Positions 1 through 11,785 of a stretch of DNA of 64,000 nt are shown here, one piece after another. The stretch covers positions 1,755,001 through 1,819,000 of the forward strand of contig JAYKKM010000337.1 in NCBI GenBank assembly GCA_035772405.1, read 5' to 3'. The DNA is from Chrysogorgia sp. JL179-B06. Its lineage: Eukaryota; Cnidaria; Anthozoa; Scleralcyonacea; Chrysogorgiidae. The notes under the pieces were generated by a model. That model was not told the origin of the DNA and ran no database searches. It was given only the letters and a program-made list of their open reading frames with translations. Made by a program: the position numbers and the translations under genes. Numbering within the stretch: position 1 is the stretch's first letter; each line of letters begins with the position of its first letter.

Positions 1-1700
1 TGCTTTTCCTCGTCCCTATCTCTTAAAGGGCTATCTACTTCAATCATCGCATGCTCTCACAATCTGACACCTTGTGTGCCTTGTGCTCAACTTACAAAAT
101 CTCACAATACTCAACTAAACTTAGTTGGTCTGCCGTTACTACCGGACTTACTCTGCTTCTACCAACATAACTACCTTTTTGTACGACCCCCTTTTTTTTT
201 TGCACCGCTTTAACTACACTATCGAATTCCGAGGCTTTACCATACTCGCGCGCCTAACAAAAACAAATTAACAGTTAACACTATGGTATGACTCAAAAAT
301 ATAAACATGCAGTATCAGACTGGTAAAATAATGTCACGATTTTCTGTAAAATAATTTGACTTGTCCAGTTCAAAAGAAAGAGTACATAAATTAGTTCAGT
401 TATATAACATAGTAGCAGCAAACATGAAAGTCACTTCTTTTACGGACGAACCAACGCAGAAAACGGCAGGACTTCAACAGGTGACTCTGGATAGACGATT
501 TACTTCTGGCGATCCGCATCACAATTCGTTACTTCCAAACTCGAAATAAAAAGCACATCAGTTATAAGACAAAACGCAACGCACGCACTGACAGTTTGAT
601 ACGATTCACGATTTTCCGCTTGTTCTTTACGATGGTATCCAGTTCTTCCAATCCAGTCCTTTTTTCTCTCTCTTATTTCTTTGACCACCATTCCGGTCCG
701 GTCCAAAACATTCCGTCTTTATAAGATCGCCGGATGACCACGTCGACGAAATGGATCTCTTTTCCAACTCTGTCTTTACTTCAGACTATTAACTTCATCT
801 CACCATTGCGGATTCAATGTATATCACCAGTCGTTTCCATTCGCCATACTGCCGCTCGATCACGATTCTCCAGTTTCGATCTTCTTATCGTTGACTCCCG
901 TTTCGACTATATATCCATTTTACCGCTGCCACCAGATTTGTAACGTGCCGAGCTACGACTCACTAAACGCAGAGTCCGACGAGAGGCAGAACACAAACAA
1001 CAACATACGCCAACAGAGTTGGAGCGGAGAACAATTTATTAGAACAAAGTGCAATCTTATATAGCGTAACATTGCGTGGGAATCACACCCAAAAAGGAAC
1101 TACGTCAATTACATAATTTGCGATGACAACAACTAAACAAATGCAGGAAGGAACGAAGTTTCTACCGCCTAATCTCATTATCATTACTACGTCAATGCAA
1201 CATGCAATATGGAATCTACGAACGCCACACACTCACTGATGAACTAGGCCCTTTGCTCGAAAACGTTAGACTACTTACACGCTATTTCGGCAGTACACCA
1301 ACCTTTTAAATATTTTATTTGTATTTCTACACTGCCTACGCAGCACAACACGTTTTATGACTCATATGTTATTCAGCGTTTTTGGTCACTCCGTATAGAA
1401 AAATATTAACCCTTGTATAATATGTATTTTTCAATTTCTTTCCTTTTCTTAGTGGTTAAAGAGAACTATTGCCACAAACCTTGTCGGAGAAACTGAAAGA
1501 TTCCGCCATTTACATACTAAACTATAAAGTTCTTTATTTATTGTCAATGGTTAATGTAATTCACGATTTCTTATACTATTTAAAATAGCCTTTTATTTTC
1601 ATCATTACAGCCTACTAGTTTAGATATTGTAAAATAATTTGATCTTACGTAAAAAAGATATCGAGATTCATAAACTGATTTCAGGAAAGATGTTTGTGTT
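1..1700. other. Gene-poor left edge, no supported gene
   Basis: I see no reliable exon here. Short open frames at 361-549 and 734-943 lack a recognisable domain and are not flanked by a convincing exon structure. The stretch at 1270-1345 (containing CGGCAGTACACCAACC) recurs in diverged form near 47170-47250, 58640-58740 (opposite strand) and 63700-63740, so it is part of a dispersed repeat. Confidence 0.5.
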
Positions 1701-1774
1701 GTAGTCTTTTTGCGTTGGTGCGTGTTAAGGGCACCTTATACTGGTCATGAGAAGATTACGTACAGTACCATCGT

Positions 1775-2485
1775 TATGTGGTCAGAGCAACGTACTGATG
1801 GGTAGGTTGTACTGGTCATCAGATTGGTGATTACATGTTGTACACGTACGTAACCTTCACTCATCATCTTAATCCATGTAGCTCAATAGTTAGAGCATCT
1901 CACTAGTCATCAGAAGGTTACAGGTTGTACACGTACGTAACCTACTGATGCCAGTGAGATGCTCTAACTATTGAGCTACATGGATTAAGATGATGAGTGA
2001 AGGTTACACATGTGTACAACCTGTAACCTTCTGATGACTCATATGTGTACAACCTGTAACCTTCTGATGACTAGTGAGATGCTCTAACTATTGAGCTACA
2101 TGGATTAAGATGATGAGTGAAGGTTACGTATGTGTACAACCTTGTAACCTTCTGATGACTAGTGAGATGCTCTAACTATTGAGCTACATGGACTAAGATG
2201 ATGAGTGAAGGTTACAGGTTGACATTGTACACTTATGTAACCTTCACTTATTATCTTAGTCCATGTAGCTCAATAGTTAGAGCATCTCTGATCTCACTGG
2301 TCATCAGAAGGTTACAGGTACCTTCACTCATCATCTTAGTTCATTTAGCTTGATCATGTAGCTCAATGGTTAGAGCATCTCACTATATCATCAGGTTACA
2401 GGTTGTACACATATGTAACCTTCACTCATCAACTTAATTCATGTAGCTTGATCATGTAGCTCAATGGTTAGAGCATCTCAGGGAT
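1775..2485. repeat. Tandem array of degenerate tRNA-like units in alternating orientation
   Basis: The segment TAGCTCAATAGTTAGAGCATC, or its complement, recurs many times. It is joined to blocks such as AAGGTTACA and GTACAACCTGTAACCTTC and to AAGATGATGAGTGAAGG. Units are about 90 bp, and neighbouring units are often inverted relative to each other. The TAGCTCAAT..GG part resembles a tRNA A box (polymerase III promoter). The usual B box (GGTTCGAnTCC) is replaced by GGTTACAGGTTGTAC, so these are not functional tRNA genes. The same unit reappears as about 2.5 copies at 40890-41105. Confidence 0.8.
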
Positions 2486-3937
2486 CACAACGGTGTGACG
2501 AATACTCTAGGAATCAAAGCATCAATCGGGCCCATAGCATCATCCGCTTACTTGATTACATGGAACGCGGACGAATGTTCGAAGATGATTGAGGGTTACT
2601 CAGTTGATGTATTAATAGTTGATACAATTTAGTGATTTTGTAGACACTAAAACTAACCTAAAATCAAACTCTTATCCTAACCCTGGTACTAACCCCTTGG
2701 CCCTAACCATATTTCAGCTTTCAACATCCGAATAGAGTGCGCAATATATAGTCTTCTAAGATTTCTTCATTTTTCATGCGCGCCAGCTCGGAAGGGGTCT
2801 GGGAATGAGGATCCGATTTCAAATGTTTTGATAAGGCAAAGTGGCAAACACGTGTAATGTAAGAATGAAAGATTAAAGACACAGTATTAAACGGTAAAAT
2901 AATTTGTTGTACCAGTACTGATATTGTTAAGAAGAACCTGCTCTTGTACTAAAACATTGAATGCCTCGCTGGTGTGAAAGGGGAAAACGGCGTCTGTGCT
3001 GCTGGTGAGTTGCCACTTGTAGTCTTACACTATAATAGTTGTATTTAATAGTCTCGAAGTCTGTATACACATATTTACACTATTTAATACAGTGCCGTAT
3101 AAATATACATGATTAATAGACAATACATTTAACGTATTAATAGTAATACATGAAATGTAACTGTACTGTAGTTAAAGTATAATCAACCAAAGTAGTGCCT
3201 GCATAGGTGGTAGGCAGTAACTAGGGGGTGCCATTAAATGGGCCTGCACCCATACACTATTCGATCTTCCCAGTAGTCCAAGTCAGCTGTGATTTTTTCA
3301 TCATTGCCTCCGTGTCTGTTTCAAAGCAATCATGTGGTGTTGTTTGAACGGCTTTGGTTGTCAACATCACACATTGACCAATCAAAGTTCACTGATCATT
3401 TCTCACACATTAAGCATGGTATTTGATTGGTTGACGTGTGATTGATGTTGACAACCAAAGCCGTTCAAACAACAACACACGATGTACAGAATAGATTATT
3501 TTCCATTACCTAAACGAGTCTAATATATAGCTCCTATCTTGGTGCCAGATTAACTCTTGTCATGCACCCTTCAATGCAAAATAATTGGTTCCACAGAACA
3601 TATACATCTGAGTGACTTTTCAGAGGTTTTCTTTATTTTGTTTCTATATTTTATTTTCAGACCAAATTATGTCTATATTAATCATGTTATAATTTTACCA
3701 GCATTACAATTGGTGCATAAACAAGTACTACCTAGTAGTTTGTGTTTATAAGTTGCATGTAGAATACCAAACTTAGATGAGAAAAAAAGATGAAAAGATA
3801 TGAAGACAAAGCCAGCATATACTAAGGTATAATAATGAAGATGCATTACAGTAGCTAGGGTATACAGGCCGTATGCATGATATGTCATTGTATGAACATG
3901 CATATATCAAAACAAAAATTCAATTTAGACATTTCAG
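2486..3937. other. Spacer with one hairpin element
   Basis: No gene is supported. A short ATG-initiated frame at 2960-3002 ends at a good splice donor (CTG/GTGAGT) and might be a first exon of the gene that follows. Its phase does not match the next visible exon at 3938, so I do not join them. A palindrome occupies 3334-3480. Confidence 0.4.
3334..3480. mobile_element. Palindromic MITE-like hairpin
   Basis: The left arm (GTTTGAACGGCTTTGGTTG, then TCAACATCACAC and TGACCAATCAAA) is matched by a right arm reading as its near-perfect reverse complement up to 3480. The arms are about 55 bp with a short centre. No coding potential. Confidence 0.75.
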
Positions 3938-6900
3938 GATTTGCCTCTTGGAATATCAGCATTGGTGTTTCTTCTACAATTGACTGTTGCTGTCACAAGT
4001 TGTTTTATTTGGGCTGTCAATATTCAAGAGTTCAGTAAGTATTTAGCCAAGACAGAGAAATGCTAGCGTTACACAATTAATGCTATTTTGTCAAGTCCCC
4101 ACGAACGTTTGTGATAATTTGCAATAAATCCTGACATTTTGCATGATTGTACCATGTTACTAGACAAGTAATATCTGATATTTACACTGTCTTTAATGTC
4201 TTTATCTACTCCCGGATAGCTGCCAACAGCAATCTACCAAATGTTTTAGAATGGTTACAAACCTGGGATGGGGTGGGAAGAAAAACAGAACAAACTGGTT
4301 TTAAAAGAGCAGACACAGTGAGTTGGATCAAAAGGAAAGCTCTCTTGCAACTAACTACTTTTTTAGGTAAGAGCTGTGGTTCTAACAAGTACATAAAGTA
4401 TAATATAAGTATCAATATAGGTGCAATTTATATATATATATATAATTTTTTATGATACAGTTAAATCATCTAAATTGTGGAAAAACGATTTTGTATATTG
4501 AAGTACTAATAGGTTGAAAACCATTTCTTGTTTAGAGTGGTGTTCTATCCATTATATATCTTCTTTGGTTTTTTGCATTATCTCCCAAGCTTTTATGGTT
4601 GTCATGATCAGAGGAAAATGGTAATGATTGGGAGGGAGATGGGAGGTATAAGGAAAGGAAAAGAAAGGAAAGGAAAAGGAAGGAAGGAAAGGGAGGTGAA
4701 GGGAAGGAAGGGGAGGAAAAGGAAGGAAGCGAGGGAATGAAGGAAAGGAGGGAGGGAGGGAGGGAGGGGAGGAAGGAAGGAAGGAAGGAAGGGAGGGAGG
4801 GAGGGAGGGAGGGAAGGATCAAGGAAGGAAGGAAGGGGAAGGAGGGAGGGAAGGAAGCAAGGGAAGGAAGCAAGGGAAGGAAGCAAGGGAAGGAAGGGAA
4901 GAAATGGAAAGAAGGAAGGAAGCAAGGGGAGGAAGGAAGGGAGCAAGGGAAGGGAGGGAAGGAAGGAAACATTGAAGAAAGGGAAAAGGGGAAGGAAGGG
5001 AGGAAGGAAGCAAGGGAATGAATGAAGGAAGCAATGGAAGGAAGCGAGGCAATGGAGGGGAAGGAAGTTGAAATTAAGTGGGAACTGAAGGAAGGAACAA
5101 ACAAACAAATATATATTTTGTGCTATTAACAAACTATATAGTATGTACTTTGTGTTTTTCATTAGGCAATCTGCCACCAAAAATCTCTCTTTGAGTTGCT
5201 TACTGTGGGTTGTTCTTCTGGTAAACGCTCGGAAAAGAACACCACTTTTTCGTCTTCTCAATGTTTCGCTGTCTGGTCTCACCTGCTGCATTTGTATCTA
5301 CCTCTTTCTGATGTACTCCGTGGGGCACAGGATCTTTGGACAAATCAAGAACAGGAAAAAGTAAAAATTACGAAGTTATACAAAACGTCTTTCCCTGACT
5401 TAGGGCTTTCTCTCGACACCAAGTATTATTTAGTTATATTTAAAAAGACAAAATCCTTGTAATTGATATTAATTTTGTAGATTAATTACAAGCTAATAGG
5501 TTTTATTTTTCGCTGCATGCGTGAGTTTGTTGTTGAATGCATTTTCCCCTTATTGCTTGCCCCATGGATTATCTTACCTACAGGACGCCAAAATTGCAAA
5601 TATGTAGAAATAACAAGGAAGAAGATGATGCTCACAAAACAACGGAAACTTTTGTTGGCAAGTCAAAGGCATGTGTTTGAGGCGTGCATTTAGATTTTGT
5701 GTTCATAAGGCAACTCTATCTGCTCTTATCTTTTATGAGGATTTCATTCAGTTGAGCGTAAGCTCTCATTTATCAAACTGTCAATATGCAACGTTGACTC
5801 ATCGAGTTTTTCTGTGAATTGCAGTTACCAGAAGAACTCGTGTTTGCTGAAGAGAGATATAATCTGGATAAGAATGTTGGCTTTTTGTCTCTTGGTCCAC
5901 CAGACAGCAAACGAAAACTGAACAAGGCTACGGGTAAGTTGACGAGTTCAACTGAGCATTCAAGGAAATATCGTCAGAGATTGAACTTTTTACTCTGTGA
6001 CGAAGGGACTTTGCTCGAAAGTTCAGCCAAGGTAGTAGAACAACTTTTTAGAGTTTTTTATTTGTATTTCTACACTTCCTACGAACCACAACACGTTTAT
6101 CGAATTTTTCTCTTTCACTGTTATATACGTAACGAAAGTTTGCTTAAAACTATAAATAATCCCTCTAAAACGTTTCACAGTATAGTTTAGTACTTTATTC
6201 TAGTTCCTCGCATAGCCCTGGTGAAAAGTATTAGACAGTGCTCAGTTTTCAGGAGGGGAGAAATCTTTGTTCTAGTGCGTTCAGAAATCCTAATTTGCAT
6301 TAAATTTACATATTACAATCAATGTGATTTGTTCAGATACAATTTAATGCTGCAAGTGTAAAACTTTTCAATTATCAGCACTGACACTAGAGCTATGCAA
6401 GGAACTAGAATGAGGCAGAAATGTACACTGCGAAACATTTTAGAAGGAAAAATGTAAGTTTTCATAACTTTTGCCTATCAAGCCACCTTAACCCAACGTA
6501 TATAATGTGTCCAGTGAATTAATGTTTTTAAGACTCAAAACATCATGTAACACATCGCTGTACCTGTCAGAATGACCAGCACAAATGAATTTGTAACGGA
6601 CATACAAAAATTTGCACCTGTCACGGTACAACTTAGTGTAACATCTCAAAACTTAGCGTAACGTCTCTAAACCTAGCGTAACGCGGTCTCAAATGGGCCC
6701 CTGGGGCCTGCCCAGTGAACTGGCCTGCCCAGAATGTCACACACTCAATGTCTGAACTGCGCTCATCCTCCCATGCACAGTTGAGTCCTGCGAGAGAACA
6801 TTCTCAAAGTTGCACTTCATCAAGAATCGACTGAGATCTCCGTTTAGTCAACACCATTTGGAAGCAGTAATGATTTGTTCTGTAGAAGTTGATTTACTGA

Positions 6901-8582
6901 AGACTATTGATAACGAGGCAGTGTATCAAAAACTTCATCGGAAATGGAACAGCTTCTTATGTTCTGAAATGTTAAAAATGTTATGTTCTAAATGTTGAAA
7001 GTTCTTTTGTTATGGATTCGGTTCTCAAATTGCAAATATTACCTGTTCACATGCATAGATGGGCCCCATTCCCTGCTGAAATGGCAAGGCCCCTAAATTG
7101 GGCCCAGTCCAAGCCTGCATCACTGTTTAATATCTCCGAGCTTTATTATATAAGTAAAAATATCATATTACAGTAGTTTACTTCTTATAATATATACATT
7201 TCCAAAATTAGACAATATGAAAGTTGGTATCAAAATTTTCCTTTGTCTTTGGCTGAACGAAATCCTTTACCAACGTTGCTGTCGATACAATGCTTGTATA
7301 TTTTGCATTTCTTTGAAGGATCGTGGTTCCGTAGTAATATACGTGAAAGAATGGGAGAACCTAATATTGCCAGAAACACGGAATCCGTTGTTGGCAACGC
7401 ATTGATTTGGCCAGCGAAGTTCCACCTTAATGGTGCCATCTCGGCGCTTCATTCAAGAAAGAAAGAATTCGGAAACAAAGAGTCAAAGAAGAATGCATCG
7501 CAGGATAAGTCAGGTATAGCTAATTGGATGTCTTAACCCTTAGTAGCGAAACAAGGACAAACAAGGAAGACTTAGTACGAAGTTTATGCTTATTTCGGAA
7601 TAATACAAGTGAAGGAGCCCGCTCGAAACGCGAAAAAACAACACGAAACTGCGAACGTCATTTTTACCCATTGTCAAGTTTGCCTTATTTGAAAAAACAC
7701 TTGGGACATATTTTGAGGTTTTTCGTTTCCTTGCTTCGTTGTCAAGATATTTCAGTTTGTATAATATGCAAATGACAATGGTGTAACGTACGCGTGCATA
7801 ATGACTTATCGGAGAAGGTTATACAGTATATTTTATTATAAAACCAAATTTAATTTGAATGAAGCATGTGCGTGAGTATTTCCAAAAACATGGAACTTGT
7901 AGAATTTCAAGTGATTTTGTGTGACATAAACAAAGATATATAACATTCTCCGATAAGTCATTATGCACGTGTACGTCACGCCATTGTCATTTGCATATGT
8001 TACAAACTGAAATATCTCAAGAACGAAGCAAGGAAACGAAAAACTACAGAAGATGTTACTCTGTCATTTTAAGTGTTCTTTCAAATAAGGCAAACTTAAT
8101 TTTCGTGTTATAGGCACTTTAAATTTTCGATAGTTTATTTAGCTGGTAAGTTGCACTATAATAGTCGCATTTCCAATAATTCTAGAATAATAATTCTCCC
8201 CTCGATATCTTCATCGCTCCACACGCTTCCATACTAAAGAAAGCTTGTTCGTTTTATTTCGTGTGTTCTTTTTTTCCGGTATTAGTCCCAAACGAATTAA
8301 TATATCCTAAGACCGTTTCATCTTTTCGTGCATTGACTGTGTTTTGTTCGCTTTGGTTTTGTTATTTTAGCAGAGTTTTCAGACAGCGAATGTGCAACCT
8401 TTTCAGGAGACAAGACGGTGCAAAGGGAGGCGAAACACAACAGAGTTACAGACTCACGAAGAACATGGTTTAAGAACTACAATGTCCTTCGTGTCATTTT
8501 GGTGTGTAGTTTGGCCTTGAATTTCTGGCTTGTCTTGTGGCTCTTCAAGGACGTCATTCGAAAAGCGTTATTCAAAACGTGA
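3938..8582 (+). CDS. Unrecognised multi-pass membrane protein, 3' part of a multi-exon gene
   Basis: Proposed exons are 3938-4034, 4220-4388, 5166-5360, 5584-5653, 5825-5933, 6402-6453, 7212-7513 and 8371-8582 (TGA 8580-8582). They total 1206 nt, and every junction is in phase. The first visible exon is hydrophobic (LPLGISALVFLLQLTVAV). Exon 3 has two hydrophobic stretches (SCLLWVVLLV and GLTCCICIYLFLMYSVG). The last exon ends with a hydrophobic segment (LRVILVCSLALNFWLVLWLF) and a short basic tail. Between them are polar, probably cytosolic, segments (LPEELVFAEERYNLDKN). The 5' end was not found. Weak points are the donor at 4389 (an alternative at 4367 breaks the frame), the donor at 5654 (GTTGGC) and the poor acceptor before 6402. 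I do not recognise the family. It looks like a gene rather than a relic because the phases agree over eight exons. Confidence 0.5.
4660..5075. repeat. Polypurine (GGAA/GGGA) microsatellite
   Basis: About 400 bp of almost pure G/A on the + strand, with GAAGGAAGGAAG and GGGAGGGAGG runs, in the second visible intron of the upstream gene. The proline/serine-rich reading frames on the opposite strand are by-products of this composition. Confidence 0.95.
6560..6700. repeat. Short copy of the AACTTAGCGCAATGTCTCC repeat family
   Basis: Contains ACCAGCACAAATGAATTTGTA followed by three diverged copies of a 20-bp unit (AACTTAGCGTAACGTCTC-like). The same flank and unit occur at 17940-18368, where the unit has been expanded to about 19 copies. 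Confidence 0.75.
6783..6998 (+). pseudogene. hAT-type transposase C-terminal relic
   Basis: The frame 6783-6998 reads SCERTFSKLHFIKNRLRS followed by a helical segment and a stop. This matches the hAT (Ac/Ds superfamily) dimerisation region, where a CER-FS-LK-IK--LRS-M---RL signature precedes the C-terminus. About 70 codons survive and no upstream catalytic part is visible, so it is a fossil. It lies in an intron of the membrane-protein gene on the same strand. Confidence 0.75.
7600..8131. mobile_element. Long-palindrome MITE (TTAA-type)
   Basis: The arm at about 7660-7810 (TTGCCTTATTTGAAA, TTTCAGTTTGTATAATATGC, AATGACAATGG, GCATAATGACTTATCGGAGAA) reappears inverted at about 7945-8110. The right end is GGCACT/TTAA at 8122-8131; the left terminus is degenerate. 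It belongs to the family with a well-preserved member at 14599-15084. It sits in the last intron of the membrane-protein gene. Confidence 0.75.
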
Positions 8583-8714
8583 ACTTGATGACGTAAGTGT
8601 GCTGATGACGTGTGATCACGTGAGTATTTGTGTGACGAGAACGCTGACTCCCAGTCAATGAGTGCAGGCTCGAAAAATGAAGCCGAAAACGGCCGTCAAC
8701 ATTTTGGACGTAAG

Positions 8715-9243
8715 TCTCAGGCCCATTGATCTCAAAAAAGGACTGGATTGAGCTTTCTATTGTATCTGATGAACTGATTTTGAAGCTTGCATATTTGCAT
8801 AATGTAAATGTCGAGAGATCATTAGAAGCTCCGAGTTTGCAAGCAAATCATTAAACTGTGACGCTCGCGAAATAGGTTTAAATTTGGCCAATATAGTTGC
8901 TTTGTTAACATTAAATGCATAAAATCTTGAACCTAATTTGACGTCTCATATTCGGCTTCTCTCACTGGATAATTAGAGCCAACGGCGGCCATTACTAAGG
9001 GACCAAAGTCGCAGTAAATCTGTAGGTAGGCCATGAATCATTTTACCCAGTAATTTGAAAAATGTCTTCTGCTCCTCTTTATAGTAAAATTATTTTATTT
9101 TGTCGATGGTAAGAGCACATAATCCAACAAAAAACCTCGTAGGATCCTCAGTTGGTCCCTTAGTAATGGCGGACTTCCGGCTACATTTTCTGAACAATAG
9201 TTGCTCGATCCAGTCTTCTTTCGAGATCAGTGCTCAGGCCCTA
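8715..9243. mobile_element. Palindromic MITE with GGTCCCTTAGTAATGG inner arms
   Basis: Outer arms are AGGCCCATTGATCTC..GGACTGGATTGAGC (about 8718-8753) and the inverted copy GCTCGATCCAGTC..GAGATCAGTGCTCAGGCC (about 9206-9240). Inner arms are GCGGCCATTACTAAGGGACC (about 8984) and its inverted copy (about 9150). A second copy in inverted orientation is spread over 24705-25430. Confidence 0.75.
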
Positions 9244-10980
9244 CGCGGCCAACTGGCATAACATCATCACGTGACAGCAGCCACAGTACCAGCATGCATT
9301 TGGATGACATATAGAGACCAACTTGGAAGCCTAAATTTTTTATGGATTTGACGCGAAGTTTGGCGAAGACAATTCCGCGCATTTTAGCTTCTTTATACAC
9401 CTTTACTTCAAATTTATGCTGTTCTCATTAAAGACTTCAAAAGACCTTTACTTTATATTAATTAAAAACATTAAATGGACACTCTACCTCCAAAAACAAC
9501 TGTTTCTTAAATGAAAGTTCTTTGTCGCCTTACATGAGAATGGGTATCAGTTTTCTTTTAATCGTTTTAGATTTAGAGAAATTTGGCCAGTCATCTTCGG
9601 TTAATCTTGTTAGCGCCTTTATATTTAAAAAAAAACACGAAGCAACTATATAATGAACAGTGAAATATATCTATATAATATAGTAACTGACATTTTTTGC
9701 ATTTTGGTTTAAAAATACATATTTTTTCACTTTGCTCTTCGATGTAGTTGTCTCATAAATGTTCTTCTCACGATATTTGTTCTCGGTTGTTGGGTCAACA
9801 AGGGCCAGGGGCAGATGAAGCATGTGCAGGGGCCCTGGCTGTGGATAATGAATGTCTTACCAGCCCAGATAGATGTCTAACGTACCCCAGAGTTCGAGTA
9901 TACCTATGGTCCAGCAAGCTCATTGTGAGCTCCATATATATGTAGAACTCGCTGCTCTGGTATTACATTACCTAAACCATGACCGCATGGATACGAGGCA
10001 GTGCTACCTCTGCGACTGCGACTTTGACTTCAAATAAACCCACCACTTATTTTTGCAATTTTGCACAATATCACTACTGCCTTGGATTTCGAGGCAGCAC
10101 TTCCCTTGCGATAGTAACTTCTAGTATAATTTATAGGCTTAGCTGAATTCGAGAAGGTGTTATTTCTCACATACGATAAGCAATTTTACTGGACTTTTTG
10201 TCAAACTGTTCTCTCAAAGAACTATATACAGTTTAAAATTTACGTCGGCAGGTGTAAAAAAGTGAAACTGCCCCAGAGTTTTATTGAAATAATAACACAG
10301 TTCTTTCTTTGTTCTCATTTCGGCTTTAAATATATTGCTTACAATTGAATCTTTACACTAACTTGTGCCTAATTGATTAGCGTGGGATTGATTAAATATC
10401 ACTATTATGAAGCTGATGAATAGGTTACTAAGGAACTAAAATAGGTAATAACTGTAATTAATTTCTGTAAACGAGCTCGAGTATATATTTTACAAGATTC
10501 ATGTAACTTTGTTTGCTTTTCTCATTCTTCTAAAGCCTTTGGATCTTTTGCATCACTCAAACCCTGCGTCGCCTTGGAAATTAAACCATCTGCTTTTACC
10601 AATGTTTTTTTTTTCTCACTCATTAGCATAGCTTAGACCTTGTACTACAAATGAGACTAAACTATACTGTTGACATATGTAAAGTTATAATCTCTTGCAC
10701 TATCCAAATTCAATTCCTGTATACTTTGTCTCGATACGATTATGGCGTTCAATAGAATTCAAACTGTCTGGACGGATCGGATTTTAGACCGCCAACACGT
10801 CCCTCAACGGCAAGTATCGGATTTTGGGTTGTTTTTTTCGCTTTTTAATTGTCTGTAGTTCGTCTAACTGTGTTCATCTTTGCAATTTTAATATGTAGTA
10901 TTTATGGAGTCACGATTTGCCCGGCTGGTGTTCATGTTGTTGCATCGGCAGGAAATATGGTGTTGGTATGTTGATAAAGT
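9244..10980. other. Intergenic repeats, no gene
   Basis: No exon is recognised. 9849-10134 is one member of a repeat pair; the other is at 12716-12947. Shared blocks include AGCTCATTGTGAGCTCCATATATATGTAGAACTC and TGCCTTGGATTTCGAGGCAGCACTTCCCTTGCGATAG. The rest is AT-rich sequence without visible structure. Confidence 0.6.
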
Positions 10981-11005
10981 TGTATTTAGATCTGATACAT
11001 GGGCG

Positions 11006-11086
11006 ATGTCCCGGACAGGAATCGAACCTGTGACCTTCTGATTGCAGGTGAGACGCTCTAACCATTGAGCTAACGAGACTCAGATG
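11006..11086 (-). mobile_element. tRNA-derived SINE head
   Basis: On the minus strand: TCTCGTTAGCTCAATGGTTAGAGC (A box), then AATCAGAAGGTCACAGGTTCGATTCCTG (B box). This is a SINE promoter head, not a plausible tRNA gene, because several diverged copies occur in the window next to similar tails. Confidence 0.75.
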
Positions 11087-11254
11087 GAGAATGAATGTTA
11101 CAATAATGTACTGGTTGGATGTGTATGTATGTACTTTGTATGCATGTATGTATGTAGCATTCATCAGAAGCCATGTATGCCGTATGTAATATATATATCC
11201 GAGCTCCCACATTCACTACTACATATATCATTGTAACCTTCGCTCTCCATCTGA

Positions 11255-11609
11255 GTCTCGGTAGCTCAATGGTTAGAGCACTGATATTTTGATAGTTTTA
11301 AAAGACTTTTAAAGACACACTTATTTAGAAAAGCCTATCACAATATGTAACTATCATTTTGTGTGATTTTATACACTACACATATTTGTATCTACTTTTC
11401 AACTATAGAATATATTATACTAACTATGGAAATAATTTTAGATAAGTTTCAATCGTTTTATTACTATTAGTTTTCTGTATTATTGTCATGCGCATGTGAG
11501 CATATTTCAATGAAACTTGCGCATTATAAATTAATAAATATTATTATTAAATTATTATTATGATATCACCGGCAATCAGAAGGTACAGGTTCGATTCCTG
11601 TCCGAGACT
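11255..11609 (+). mobile_element. tRNA-derived SINE split by a LINE 3' fragment
   Basis: The A-box half (GTCTCGGTAGCTCAATGGTTAGAGCA) ends at about 11281 and the B-box half (ACCGGCAATCAGAAGG..GGTTCGATTCCTGTCC) resumes at about 11569. The ~286 bp between is an AT-rich insert whose start encodes a LINE-like tail and which ends in a TTATTA-rich run. TGATAT flanks both sides and may be the target-site duplication. Confidence 0.7.
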
Positions 11610-11785
11610 CAGAATCATTATCATCGTTGTCATCCATCATAATTATCATAATCATTAGCATCATCATCATCACCCATCACCATTTTCATCCATGATGTGA
11701 TTATCAGAGCATTAACATCATCAGTATTACCATTGTCATTAATTATCATAATTATTATGAACGGTTCTGTTAATGTTCTCTTTAG

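Noticed and set aside
361..943. Short open frames at the left edge
   Set aside because: No domain, no convincing splice sites, first one begins with TTG rather than ATG.
2960..3002. First exon for the membrane-protein gene (MPRWCERGK..)
   Set aside because: Good donor, but its phase gives a stop when joined to the exon at 3938.
4532..5291. Proline/serine-rich minus-strand frames
   Set aside because: Complement of a polypurine microsatellite.
11006..11086. Possible genuine tRNA gene (also at 13298, 15340, 24420, 34505, 35020)
   Set aside because: Many diverged copies with shared tails; cloverleaf pairing is poor, so SINE heads. A tRNA covariance search could settle single copies.
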